This document shows positions 7,551 through 14,810 of a stretch of 43,896 bases of DNA, piece by piece. A program made the position numbers and the translations under genes. The DNA is from Adlercreutzia mucosicola DSM 19490. Lineage in GTDB: Bacteria > Actinomycetota > Coriobacteriia > Coriobacteriales > Eggerthellaceae. The stretch lies in assembly GCF_000422625.1 (NCBI RefSeq), contig NZ_AUGK01000019.1, positions 1 to 43,896 of the forward strand, read 5' to 3'. The notes under the pieces were generated by a model, which did no database searches, was not told the DNA's origin, and saw nothing but the letters and a program-made list of their open reading frames with translations. Position 1 is the stretch's first letter. Each line of letters opens with the position of its first letter.

Positions 7551-9824
7551 CTAGGCAGCTGGGGCCTCGCCGCTCCCACCGGAGCCGTCGCCGTTCCCGC
7601 CGGGATTGTCGCCGCCGGGGTTATCGCCGCCACTGGGGTTGTCTCCCCCGCTCGGGTTATCGCCGCCCCCGGGGTTATCGCCGCCGGGATTGTCGCCGCC
7701 GGGGTTATCGCCGCCACCCGGATTGTCATCGCCCCCGCCGGGGCTGTCGTTACCACCACCGGGAGTATTGCCACCCGGGTTCTCGCTCTGAGGACCATCG
7801 GGCTCCTGAGCGTCCCCGGGCTGCGGCTCTTCCTCGCGCTGCCGGATATCGGTGTCGTTCTTGTCCTTCTTCGGCGAATAGTAGCCGCCAATATGGTTCT
7901 CCTCGTCGCGATAGTCCTTCTTGTACTCGGGCTTCTTCGCCTCGAAGAACTTCTCGATCTTGTCGGAGGAGATCACGCGATCGATGAAGTCGGCGAACAC
8001 GCTGGCCGCCGTCTCAGATACCCATTTCGCCTTCGCGTAATCGCTGCGGTCGCCGAGCCAGATAGCCACAGAATACTGGGGCGTGATGCCACAGAACCAG
8101 GCGTCCTTGCGGTCATCGGTGGTGCCCGTCTTGCCACCGGCCTCCTGGCCGTTGCTCGGGCGTGCCGCCTTGCCGGTGCCGTCGTCGATGACCACTTCCA
8201 AACAATCGATGGCAGCCCGAGCCTGCTCCTTGGTGAACACGCGCTCGCCCTGAGGATCGGAATTGTCCACGATCACGTTGCCGTTGCGGTCCTCGATCTT
8301 CACGATGCACTCGGCCTCGTAGTGCACGCCGCCATTGGCCACCGTGGCATAGGCCTCGGCCATCTGAAGCGGCGTCACCGAGGCGATGCCCAGGGTAAGG
8401 CCGGCCACCGAGGGCAAATCTGAGGTGATGCCCATGGACTTCGCCGTTTCAATCACCTTGTCCACGCCCACGGACAGAAGCAGACGGATGAACGCAGTAT
8501 TGGACGACACGCCGAAGGCGCTCTTGATAGTGCGCGTACCGTAGTCCTGCTTGTTCACGTTGTAAACTGGCTGGCCGCCAGCCAGGTCAACCTTGTAGCC
8601 GGCGTCGATGAGCGTGTCGGGGTCGATGCCCTCCTTCAGTGCCGCCATCAGCGTGAACAACTTGAAGGCCGATCCCGCCTGACGACCCGAGCCGCCCTCG
8701 CCCGTGGCCATGTTCACCTGGGAGGCGTTGTAGTCGTGGCCGCCCACCATGGCATCGATGTAGCCGTTGTTGGGATCCACCACGGCCATGGACACCTCGA
8801 AGGGCTCGCCGGCCTCTTCCTCCTTGGCCCGCGCCGCCTCATCGGCCGCCTGCTGCACCTCCACGTCCAGCGTGGTGTACACCTTCAGACCACCCTTGAA
8901 CAGCTCGGAGGTGGAATAGGCGTACTTGCCGTCGGGATCGGTCAACTGGTTGCGCACGTAGCTGGTGAAGTAGGGATAGGCCACAATGCCGGTCATGGAC
9001 GGCTCGGAGGGGTTCAGCTCGATGGGTTCGGCCTTCACCGCGTCGGCCTCTTCCTTGGTGATCACGTTGTTGGACACCATGCGGTCGAGCACCGTGTTGC
9101 GGCGCTTCAGGCAGTTCTCCGGATAGTCGATGGGATTGTTGTAAGTCGGCGACTGGGGAATGCCCACGAGCGTGGCAGCCTCGTTCAGGGTGAGGTCCTT
9201 CGCGTCCTTGGAATAGTACCGCTCGGCCGCCGCCTCGATGCCGTAGGCGCCGCTGCCGTAGTTGATAGTGTTCAGGTACATGAGGAGGATCTCGTCCTTC
9301 TCATACTGTTCTTCCAGCTTCTGGGAGATGTACATCTCGCGAATCTTGCGCTTGAACGAGATGTCGCGCATCTCGTCCGACAGGATGGTGTTGCGCACGA
9401 ACTGCTGGGTGATGGTGGACGCGCCCTCGAGCGCGCCGCCCATGAGGTTGTTCACGAGCGCGCGAGCCACACCCAGGTAGTCGACGCCGGCGTGGCTGTA
9501 GAAGCGTTCGTCCTCGGTGGCCACCGTGCCCTTCAGCACGTACTCGCTCACCTGGTCGAGCGTCACCGGCTCGCGGTTCTCCAGCTGGAATTCGGCCAAC
9601 AACGTGGTGCCGTCGGAGGCATACACCATGGTCGGCTGCGCCGAGTTGTACGCATCGGCGTTCTGATAGTCGGGCAGATCCTCCAACCACGAGTTGCATA
9701 GGGTGAACACCCCGAACACGCCCGCGGCGATACAAGCGACGAACACCGACAGAATGCCGAGAACGATCGCCTTCTTATTCTTTGTTTTCGTGCCTTTACG
9801 GCCCTTGATTGCACGGGAACCCAC
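7551..9824 (-). CDS. Class A penicillin-binding protein (glycosyltransferase-transpeptidase)
   Basis: 757 residues. It polymerises and cross-links peptidoglycan on the outer face of the membrane. A short basic cytoplasmic tail precedes one membrane helix (about 19-42). The glycosyltransferase domain has EDERFYSH at 104-111 and EGASTITQQFVRN at about 133-145. The transpeptidase domain has the serine motif SAFK at 385-388, SSN at 440-442 and KTGTT at 565-569. The last 80-90 residues are a low-complexity tail of Gly/Asn/Pro/Asp repeats (GGDNPGG units). The GTG start at 9824 has GGAGG six bases upstream. Nothing is broken, and all catalytic motifs are intact. Confidence 0.95.
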   Translation of the reverse strand: MGSRAIKGRKGTKTKNKKAIVLGILSVFVACIAAGVFGVFTLCNSWLEDLPDYQNADAYNSAQPTMVYASDGTTLLAEFQLENREPVTLDQVSEYVLKGTVATEDERFYSHAGVDYLGVARALVNNLMGGALEGASTITQQFVRNTILSDEMRDISFKRKIREMYISQKLEEQYEKDEILLMYLNTINYGSGAYGIEAAAERYYSKDAKDLTLNEAATLVGIPQSPTYNNPIDYPENCLKRRNTVLDRMVSNNVITKEEADAVKAEPIELNPSEPSMTGIVAYPYFTSYVRNQLTDPDGKYAYSTSELFKGGLKVYTTLDVEVQQAADEAARAKEEEAGEPFEVSMAVVDPNNGYIDAMVGGHDYNASQVNMATGEGGSGRQAGSAFKLFTLMAALKEGIDPDTLIDAGYKVDLAGGQPVYNVNKQDYGTRTIKSAFGVSSNTAFIRLLLSVGVDKVIETAKSMGITSDLPSVAGLTLGIASVTPLQMAEAYATVANGGVHYEAECIVKIEDRNGNVIVDNSDPQGERVFTKEQARAAIDCLEVVIDDGTGKAARPSNGQEAGGKTGTTDDRKDAWFCGITPQYSVAIWLGDRSDYAKAKWVSETAASVFADFIDRVISSDKIEKFFEAKKPEYKKDYRDEENHIGGYYSPKKDKNDTDIRQREEEPQPGDAQEPDGPQSENPGGNTPGGGNDSPGGGDDNPGGGDNPGGDNPGGDNPGGGDNPSGGDNPSGGDNPGGDNPGGNGDGSGGSGEAPAA
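7590..7760 (-). repeat. Short tandem repeats coding the PBP C-terminal tail
   Basis: Imperfect 12-18-base units rich in GGTGGCGATAAC-like sequence encode repeated GGDNPGG and GGDNPSGG motifs. Such units can expand or contract by slippage, so tail length probably varies between strains. It is inside the PBP gene, not a CRISPR array. Confidence 0.7.
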
Positions 9825-10049
9825 GAAATACCTCCATCATTATAGGTGATCGCCATTTTAGCATCGCCAACCATCCCCCACGACTTCGGCACATCTCCTC
9901 GGGAAAAAGCACAGAGCCGCCCAGGCAATGAAGGGCACCAAGGGTGAGGGCGAGTCGCTGCGGATAATCGAAAGCGGAGGGCGCTTCGACCCACCCGGGC
10001 CCCTAATTCTCCGGCGCACGTTTTGCGCCGCCTCGCTTGCCTTCCCATG

Positions 10050-10077
10050 GAAAGGGCCGGATTGCCCCGGCCCTTTC
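10050..10077 (-). terminator. Hairpin below hypB
   Basis: Perfect 11-base stem (GAAAGGGCCGG / CCGGCCCTTTC) with a 6-base loop, about 28 bases after the hypB stop. No clear T tract follows on the minus strand, so this is a probable terminator only. The rest of the 9825-10104 gap shows no gene. Confidence 0.5.
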
Positions 10078-10104
10078 TGTCGTGTATGGAAGTGAGGAAG
10101 CCGC

Positions 10105-10785
10105 CTAGGCGCGCACCTTCTCGGCGCGCTGGGTCTGCAGCCAATCCGCCACCGCGCCGATACCCTCATCAGTGCGGGCGCTGGTGACGAAGATCTCCAA
10201 ATCCGGGTTCAGAGCGCGAGCGCGCTCGGTCAAGCGCTCCATATCGAAGTCCTCGTTCAGGGGAAGGTAGTCGCACTTGGTGACGATGAGCGCGTCCACG
10301 GCGGCGAACATGGGCGGGTACTTCATCACCTTGTCCCAGCCCTCGGGGACACTCAGCAGCATGACGCGGGTGTGGGCCCCGGTGTCGAAGTCGGCCGGGC
10401 ACACGAGGTTGCCGATGTTCTCCAGGAACAGGTAGTCGAAGTGCGACCCCGAGAAGGCGGCAAAGGCGCGCTCCACCATGCCCATCTCCACGTGGCAGAC
10501 GCCCAAGGTGTTCAGCTCCACCGAGGCCACGCCGGCCTCCTTGATCTTGAGGGCGTCTACATCGCTTTCCAAATCGGCTTCGATAACCCCGAGGTCGACC
10601 ACGCCGCGGCGGCGCAGCTCGGCGATGAGAGCGAGCAAGAGCGTGGTCTTGCCGGCGCCCGGCGAGGCCATGACGTCCACGAAAAACGTACCCTCGTCGG
10701 CTCGGGCGGCGCGGAAAGCGTCGGCGGCCTCGTCGTTGGCGGCCAGGATGTTCTTCTTCACTTCGATGATGCGTCGCTGCTCCAT
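10105..10785 (-). CDS. hypB: Hydrogenase nickel incorporation GTPase HypB
   Basis: 226 residues. HypB is the GTPase that helps insert nickel into [NiFe] hydrogenases, working with HypA. The P-loop SPGAGKTT is at residues 41-48. Other family blocks are the metal-site region NLVCPADFDTGAHT with its Cys and His, then SVPEGWDKVMKYPPMF, and the guanine-specificity motif TKCD. There is no His-rich N-terminal stretch, so nickel storage is unlikely. The ATG at 10785 follows GGGAGAGC. No hypA or hydrogenase structural gene is in the window, so this copy stands alone. Confidence 0.95.
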   Translation of the reverse strand: MEQRRIIEVKKNILAANDEAADAFRAARADEGTFFVDVMASPGAGKTTLLLALIAELRRRGVVDLGVIEADLESDVDALKIKEAGVASVELNTLGVCHVEMGMVERAFAAFSGSHFDYLFLENIGNLVCPADFDTGAHTRVMLLSVPEGWDKVMKYPPMFAAVDALIVTKCDYLPLNEDFDMERLTERARALNPDLEIFVTSARTDEGIGAVADWLQTQRAEKVRA

Positions 10786-10979
10786 GATGCTCTCCCTCGC
10801 TTGGGGGCAGCAACGACCCCGCTGGCGGGGCGGCCGCGCCCGAATATCGACTCCTCATGTTACGGGCCATCATACCCCATGGACACCGATGCGACCCTGA
10901 GCGCTCCTTCTTCATGCGTAATCAACCCGGTCAACGCAAAAGAGGAACCGCGAGACCCGTTCGGTTTTCGAAACGGCCA

Positions 10980-11151
10980 TTTTTGCGCAACAAACTCCGA
11001 TAAGTAGACACTTCCTCGCGATCTTCTATCGCAAGGCGTCATCATCCATGAAGAAACACCCGTTCGGCGGCGACACTCCACGACGGATTCCCGCATTTTC
11101 CCCACTTTCCGCATCCCCTCTGTCTACCTATCGGAGTTTGTTGCGCAAAAA
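10980..11151. repeat. Long inverted-repeat element, 31-base arms
   Basis: The left arm (10980-11010) starts TTTTTGCGCAACAAACTCCG and matches the reverse complement of 11121-11151 at 30 of 31 positions. The 110-base centre contains a smaller hairpin (CCTCGCGATCTTCTATCGCAAGG region, 11014-11036). No target-site duplication or gene is seen. It resembles a MITE or a structured RNA. One of four such elements in the window. Confidence 0.75.
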
Positions 11152-11161
11152 GCAGCGTTAA

Positions 11162-11204
11162 GAAAACGAGACCCCATCGCCTTGGCACAGGAGACGATGG
11201 GGTC
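11162..11204 (-). terminator. Rho-independent terminator of argGH
   Basis: Minus strand stem GACCCCATCG / CGATGGGGTC (11204-11195 and 11179-11170) followed by TCGTTTTCTT. It lies below the argH stop. Confidence 0.75.
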
Positions 11205-11376
11205 TGAGGATACGCGTCAGGTCGAAACCAAGGCGCGGTATCAACGAAAGGCGGCCGAGGAACGGAAGGCGCGGCACGCCGCAGCTACCCTGCTCCGCCC
11301 AGATCGGCAGCCACGCCCGCAACGGGATGGGAGCGCGGCGGCGCGTCGCCAACTGGCGGGCCGCCGCCCTGCTCCC

Positions 11377-12765
11377 CTACAGGCGAATCTGGTCGGCCTC
11401 GTAGGCCCGCTGAGCCTCTTCCAGCTGCTGGCGCACAGCCACCGGAGCGGTGCCGCCGTAAGTGGTACGCGCCTCCACGATGGCCTTCAGATTCAAACAG
11501 CCGGCGATGTCGGCTTCGAACAGATCGCTTTCGGCCTTGAAGTCGTCCAGCGCGAGGTCCTCTAAGTCGCAGCCGCGCTTGTCGCACAACAGCACCAAAT
11601 GCCCCACTACCTCATGGGCCTGGCGGAAGGGCATGCCCTTCTTCGCCAGGTAATCGGCCACGTCGGTGGCGGCCAGGTAGCCCTTATGGGCCTGGGCCAT
11701 CATGGCCTCGGGATGCACGGTCATGGTCGCCACCATGCCGGCGGCGCACCGGTAGCAGTCCTCCAAGGTGTCGGCGGCGTCCATGGCGCCTTCCTTGTCC
11801 TCCTGAAGATCCTTGTTGTAGGCCAGGGGCAGCGACTTCAGCGTCATCATCAGGGCCACCAGATCGCCCACCACGCGTCCGGTCTTGCCGCGAATAAGCT
11901 CGGCGAAGTCCGGGTTCTTCTTCTGCGGCATGATGGACGAACCCGTGGCGTAGCTGTCGGCCATGGTGATGAACCCGAACTCGGAGGTGGACCACAGGAT
12001 GAGCTCCTCGGCCAGGCGCGACAGGTGCAGGCTCGACACGCTGCACGCGTACATGAGGTCGAGCAAAAAGTCGCGATCGGACACGGCGTCGAGCGAGTTG
12101 GGAATGGGACGGGCAAAGCCCAGCGCCGCCGTGGTGGCAAAGCGGTCGAGCGGGTAGGTGGTACCCGCCAGCGCCGCCGAGCCCAGCGGGTTGGCATCGG
12201 CCGCCGCGCGGGCAGCGGCCAGGCGCTCGAAGTCGCGCGTGAGCATCCAAACGTAGGCCAGCAGATGGTGGGACAGCAGTACTGGCTGAGCGTGCTGCAG
12301 GTGGGTGTAGCCCGGTAGAATCACGTCGAAGTGCTTCTCAGCCGCCTCCAGCAGCGCCGCGCGCAGGGCCAGGTTCGCGTCCATGAGGTCGCTCGCCCGC
12401 TGCTTGGCGTACAGGCGTGTATCGGTGACCACCTGGTCGTTGCGGGACCGCCCCGTATGCAGCCGCGCCCCCGCATCGCCGATGACCGCCGTCAGCGCGC
12501 TCTCGATGGACATGTGAATGTCCTCGTTGTTGATGTCGAAGGCGAAGGTGCCCTCCTCGATCGCAGCTTGGATGGCGGCGAGCCCCTCCTTGATGGCAGC
12601 GGCATCCTTGGCGCTGATGACGCCCTGGGCCGCCAGCATCTGCCCATGGGCCACCGAGCCGGCCACATCCTGGGCGTACAGTTTCTTGTCCACGGGCAGC
12701 GACGCCCCGAACCGCTGGGTGAAGGCGTCCGCGCCCTTTTCGAATCTCCCCGACCACAGTGCCAT
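11377..12765 (-). CDS. argH: Argininosuccinate lyase
   Basis: 462 residues. It cleaves argininosuccinate into arginine and fumarate, the last step of arginine synthesis. Family blocks include the N-terminal LWSGRFEKGADAFTQRFGAS, HTGRSRNDQV, TYTHLQ-type GYTHLQHAQP and the fumarase-superfamily signature GSSIMPQKKNP with the catalytic serine loop. Length is typical. The ATG lies 9 bases below the argG stop, and the ribosome-binding site GGGAG overlaps that stop, so argG and argH form one operon and are probably translationally coupled. Confidence 0.97.
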   Translation of the reverse strand: MALWSGRFEKGADAFTQRFGASLPVDKKLYAQDVAGSVAHGQMLAAQGVISAKDAAAIKEGLAAIQAAIEEGTFAFDINNEDIHMSIESALTAVIGDAGARLHTGRSRNDQVVTDTRLYAKQRASDLMDANLALRAALLEAAEKHFDVILPGYTHLQHAQPVLLSHHLLAYVWMLTRDFERLAAARAAADANPLGSAALAGTTYPLDRFATTAALGFARPIPNSLDAVSDRDFLLDLMYACSVSSLHLSRLAEELILWSTSEFGFITMADSYATGSSIMPQKKNPDFAELIRGKTGRVVGDLVALMMTLKSLPLAYNKDLQEDKEGAMDAADTLEDCYRCAAGMVATMTVHPEAMMAQAHKGYLAATDVADYLAKKGMPFRQAHEVVGHLVLLCDKRGCDLEDLALDDFKAESDLFEADIAGCLNLKAIVEARTTYGGTAPVAVRQQLEEAQRAYEADQIRL

Positions 12766-12774
12766 GATATCTCC

Positions 12775-14220
12775 CTATGCCAGTGCCTGGGCGGCGTCTT
12801 CCAGAATTTCCTCGGCGGCCTCCACCACGGCACTGTCCTTGCCGTAGGCGGTGTTCGCGAGGTTCACATCGTCGTAAGAGGGCATCCGCGCGCCCGTGGC
12901 AATGCGGTTTTTGGCCCACACTTTGCAGGACAGGCCGTGGATGTCGATGAAACCCTTGGCCGCCTGATGGTCGAAGGCGTCATCGGCATCGTAGGTGGCC
13001 AGGCCGAAATCGTACAGCGAGAACGGGCTCTTGCGCCCCACCACGGTGCAGCAGCCCTTGAAGAACTTCAGCTTCACGATGCCGGTCACGCACTGCTGAG
13101 TATGGGAGAGGAAGGCGTCGAAGGCCTCTTTCAGCGGCGAGAACCACAGGCCGTTGTACACCTGCTCGGCCCAGGCCTGCTCGATGCCCAGCTTGTGATG
13201 CAGCACGCCCCGCTCGAGGCACAAGTCCTCCAGGGCCTTGTGGGCCTGAATGAGAGCCAGGCCGCCGGGCACCTCGTAGCACTCCCGGCTCTTCACGCCC
13301 ACAAGCCGGTTCTCCACCATGTCGATGCGGCCGAAACCGTTGGAGCCGGCAATGTCGTTCATGGCGTAGATGATGTCGAGGAAGGCTATGGGCTCGCCGT
13401 TCAGCGCGCAGGGAATGCCCTGGTTGAACTCGATTTCCACATAAGTGGGCTCATCGGGGGCCTGGGCGGGGTCAACGGTCATGGTGTAGATGTCCGCGGG
13501 CGGCTCGCGCCAGGGGTCCTCCAGCACACCGCACTCGATGGCCCGGCCCCACAGGTTGTCGTCGATGGAATAGGGTTTGTCGGTGGTGGCGGCCACGGGC
13601 ACGCCATGGGCGGCAGCCCAGGCGATCTCGTCGGCCCGGCAGCCCAAGTCCCAGTTGCGCACCGGAGCGATGATGGTGAGCGCCGGATCGAGCATGAGCA
13701 CCGAGGACTCGAAGCGCACCTGGTCGTTGCCCTTGCCCGTGCAACCATGGGCCACGTACTTGGCGCCGAACTGGTGCGCCACCGCCACCAGATGCTTGGC
13801 GATAAGCGGCCGCGACAGCGCGCTCACGAGCGGATACTTGTTCTCGTACATGGCGTTGGCGGCCATGGCGCAGGCGAGGTACTCGTCGGCGAAGGCCTCC
13901 CTCATGTCCACCACGGCGCAACCGATGGCGCCCGTGGCGAGCGCCTTGGCCTTGATGGCCTCGAGGCCCTCGTGTTCCTGGTCCAAGTCGCCCACCACGG
14001 CGATGACGTCGAGGCCGTATTCCTCCTGCAGCCACTTGATGCACACCGAGGTGTCCAGGCCGCCGGAATAGGCGAGCACGCACCGCTCCTTCTCGCCGGC
14101 GGCCGGAGCCGCCGCGAGTTGGGGCGCGTCGTGCAGCGACGAGGCGGGAGCTGCCAAATCGGGCTGGCCCGCGCTTGCGGAAACGGGCAGGGGGTTCTGG
14201 GACAGGGGATTCTGGGACAT
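12775..14220 (-). CDS. argG: Argininosuccinate synthase
   Basis: 481 residues. It joins citrulline and aspartate, using ATP, to make argininosuccinate. The ATP pyrophosphatase loop AYSGGLDTS is at residues 50-58 and GCTGKGNDQVRFE follows. In most ArgG proteins this loop is within the first 15 residues, so this one carries an Ala/Pro/Ser-rich N-terminal extension of about 40 residues beginning MSQNPLSQNP. The ATG at 14220 has AAAGG eight bases upstream, and no later in-frame start is present before the loop, so the extension seems real. The gene follows a long leader with an arginine-rich small frame (14400-14543), which suggests attenuation by arginine supply. Confidence 0.95.
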   Translation of the reverse strand: MSQNPLSQNPLPVSASAGQPDLAAPASSLHDAPQLAAAPAAGEKERCVLAYSGGLDTSVCIKWLQEEYGLDVIAVVGDLDQEHEGLEAIKAKALATGAIGCAVVDMREAFADEYLACAMAANAMYENKYPLVSALSRPLIAKHLVAVAHQFGAKYVAHGCTGKGNDQVRFESSVLMLDPALTIIAPVRNWDLGCRADEIAWAAAHGVPVAATTDKPYSIDDNLWGRAIECGVLEDPWREPPADIYTMTVDPAQAPDEPTYVEIEFNQGIPCALNGEPIAFLDIIYAMNDIAGSNGFGRIDMVENRLVGVKSRECYEVPGGLALIQAHKALEDLCLERGVLHHKLGIEQAWAEQVYNGLWFSPLKEAFDAFLSHTQQCVTGIVKLKFFKGCCTVVGRKSPFSLYDFGLATYDADDAFDHQAAKGFIDIHGLSCKVWAKNRIATGARMPSYDDVNLANTAYGKDSAVVEAAEEILEDAAQALA

Positions 14221-14232
14221 GATCGTGCCTTT

Positions 14233-14276
14233 CTTGCGAGGATGGTGCCGACAGGGGGACTTGCCCGGTTCGCAAG
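14233..14276 (-). promoter_or_regulatory. Possible stem next to the argG ribosome-binding site
   Basis: Minus strand CTTGCGA (14276-14270... read 5' first) pairs with TCGCAAG (14239-14233), which directly precedes the argG Shine-Dalgarno AAAGG. Formation could limit access to the site. Structure only; no direct evidence of function. Confidence 0.3.
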
Positions 14277-14360
14277 GACGCGATTCAAGAATGAGGGAGA
14301 TGGCACACCACGGCAATCTTTCGGACCCGGACGGCCCGCGTTCTGGCCCGCCGGAATACT

Positions 14361-14407
14361 GACGAGCCACGGGGGATGCAACCCCGCGCGTTCGTCTGCT
14401 TACGCGC
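14361..14407 (-). promoter_or_regulatory. Two mutually exclusive hairpins at the end of the arginine-rich leader frame
   Basis: Hairpin A pairs GCGCGT, which overlaps the leader stop codon (14407-14402), with ACGCGC (14391-14386). Hairpin B pairs GACGA...CGGGG (14396-14392, 14386-14382) with CCCCG...TCGTC (14374-14370, 14365-14361). B begins inside the loop of A, so both cannot form together. This is the arrangement expected when a stalled ribosome chooses between structures. There is no T tract after B, so it is not a standard intrinsic terminator. Confidence 0.45.
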
Positions 14408-14543
14408 TACGGCGTCGCAGACCGCACGTACGTCGGCGTCGGTCAGCGAATGCCATGGTGAAAGAAGCGAGGACATCGGCACACAGCACGGCCGCAGCGT
14501 TGCTGCTAGCGGCCGAAGCGATATGTGCTGCTGCGTGCATCAA
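14400..14543 (-). CDS. Arginine-codon-rich leader peptide of argG (putative)
   Basis: A 47-residue frame between the argG promoter and argG. Its end reads DRRRRTCGLRRRSA-stop: seven Arg codons (CGA, CGC, CGA, CGT, then CGA, CGC, CGT) in twelve. AGAGAGG lies eight bases before a TTG start at 14543; the adjacent ATG at 14540 is the alternative. The stop is about 180 bases before the argG ATG. Clusters of codons for the end-product amino acid in a small frame before a biosynthetic operon are the hallmark of ribosome-mediated attenuation, as in his and trp leaders. The function is inferred from position and codons, not from homology. Confidence 0.55.
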   Translation of the reverse strand: MMHAAAHIASAASSNAAAVLCADVLASFTMAFADRRRRTCGLRRRSA

Positions 14544-14615
14544 GTGCGATTCCTCTCTGAAGTGCCCAGCCATCCGAGTTATGGAGCCTGCGCCCCTGGC
14601 TGTGCAACTGACGGC

Positions 14616-14643
14616 ATTATGCCCCGAAATCATGATCCGTCAA
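14616..14643 (-). promoter_or_regulatory. argG promoter
   Basis: Minus strand -35 TTGACG (14643-14638), 16-base spacer, -10 CATAAT (14621-14616). The predicted start near 14609 gives a leader of about 390 bases that includes the whole arginine-rich frame. Confidence 0.6.
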
Positions 14644-14677
14644 CCCAGAATAAGAAAAAATCTGCGGAAACGGTGCA

Positions 14678-14737
14678 AATTCATTGTGCAAAGCACTGTG
14701 CACGTGCACAAAAAATTGGTCGATTTACCTGGTAAAT
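14678..14737. promoter_or_regulatory. Cluster of TGCAC motifs and an ATTTACC palindrome above the argG promoter
   Basis: Minus strand order: the perfect palindrome ATTTACC-A-GGTAAAT (14737-14723), then GTGCACGTGCAC (14709-14698), and two TTTGCAC direct repeats 13 bases apart (about 14692-14674). All lie within 100 bases upstream of the -35 box. They look like regulator sites; the regulator is unknown, and they do not clearly match the ArgR box. Confidence 0.4.
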
Positions 14738-14750
14738 TATTCCCCGCCAC

Positions 14751-14783
14751 AAAAAAGCGGTGCTGCTTTTTGTGCAGCACCGC
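14751..14783 (-). terminator. Rho-independent terminator of argCJBD
   Basis: Minus strand stem GCGGTGCTGC / GCAGCACCGC with a 7-base loop, followed by six T (14756-14751) and GTGG. It lies about 28 bases below the argD stop and separates the two arginine operons. Confidence 0.9.
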
Positions 14784-14810
14784 CCTGCGAACACTGAAGA
14801 TGTTCATATT

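Larger units (their letters stand above)
10786..11376. other. Gap between hypB and argH
   Basis: This 591-base gap contains a 172-base inverted-repeat element (10980-11151) and the argH terminator (11162-11204). The part next to hypB must hold its promoter, but no convincing -35/-10 pair could be chosen. Open frames here have no coding character. Confidence 0.6.

Noticed and set aside
7590-7760. Regular short repeats resembling a CRISPR array
   Set aside because: Units are 12-18 bases without unique spacers and encode an in-frame GGDNPGG tail of the PBP.
9839-9844. Perfect TATAAT before the PBP gene as a promoter
   Set aside because: Transcription would begin inside the ribosome-binding site of the PBP gene, and no -35 lies at 16-18 bases.
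10860-11114. 84-codon minus-strand frame within the inverted-repeat region near hypB
   Set aside because: No ribosome-binding site and non-coding composition; most of it consists of repeat arm and centre.
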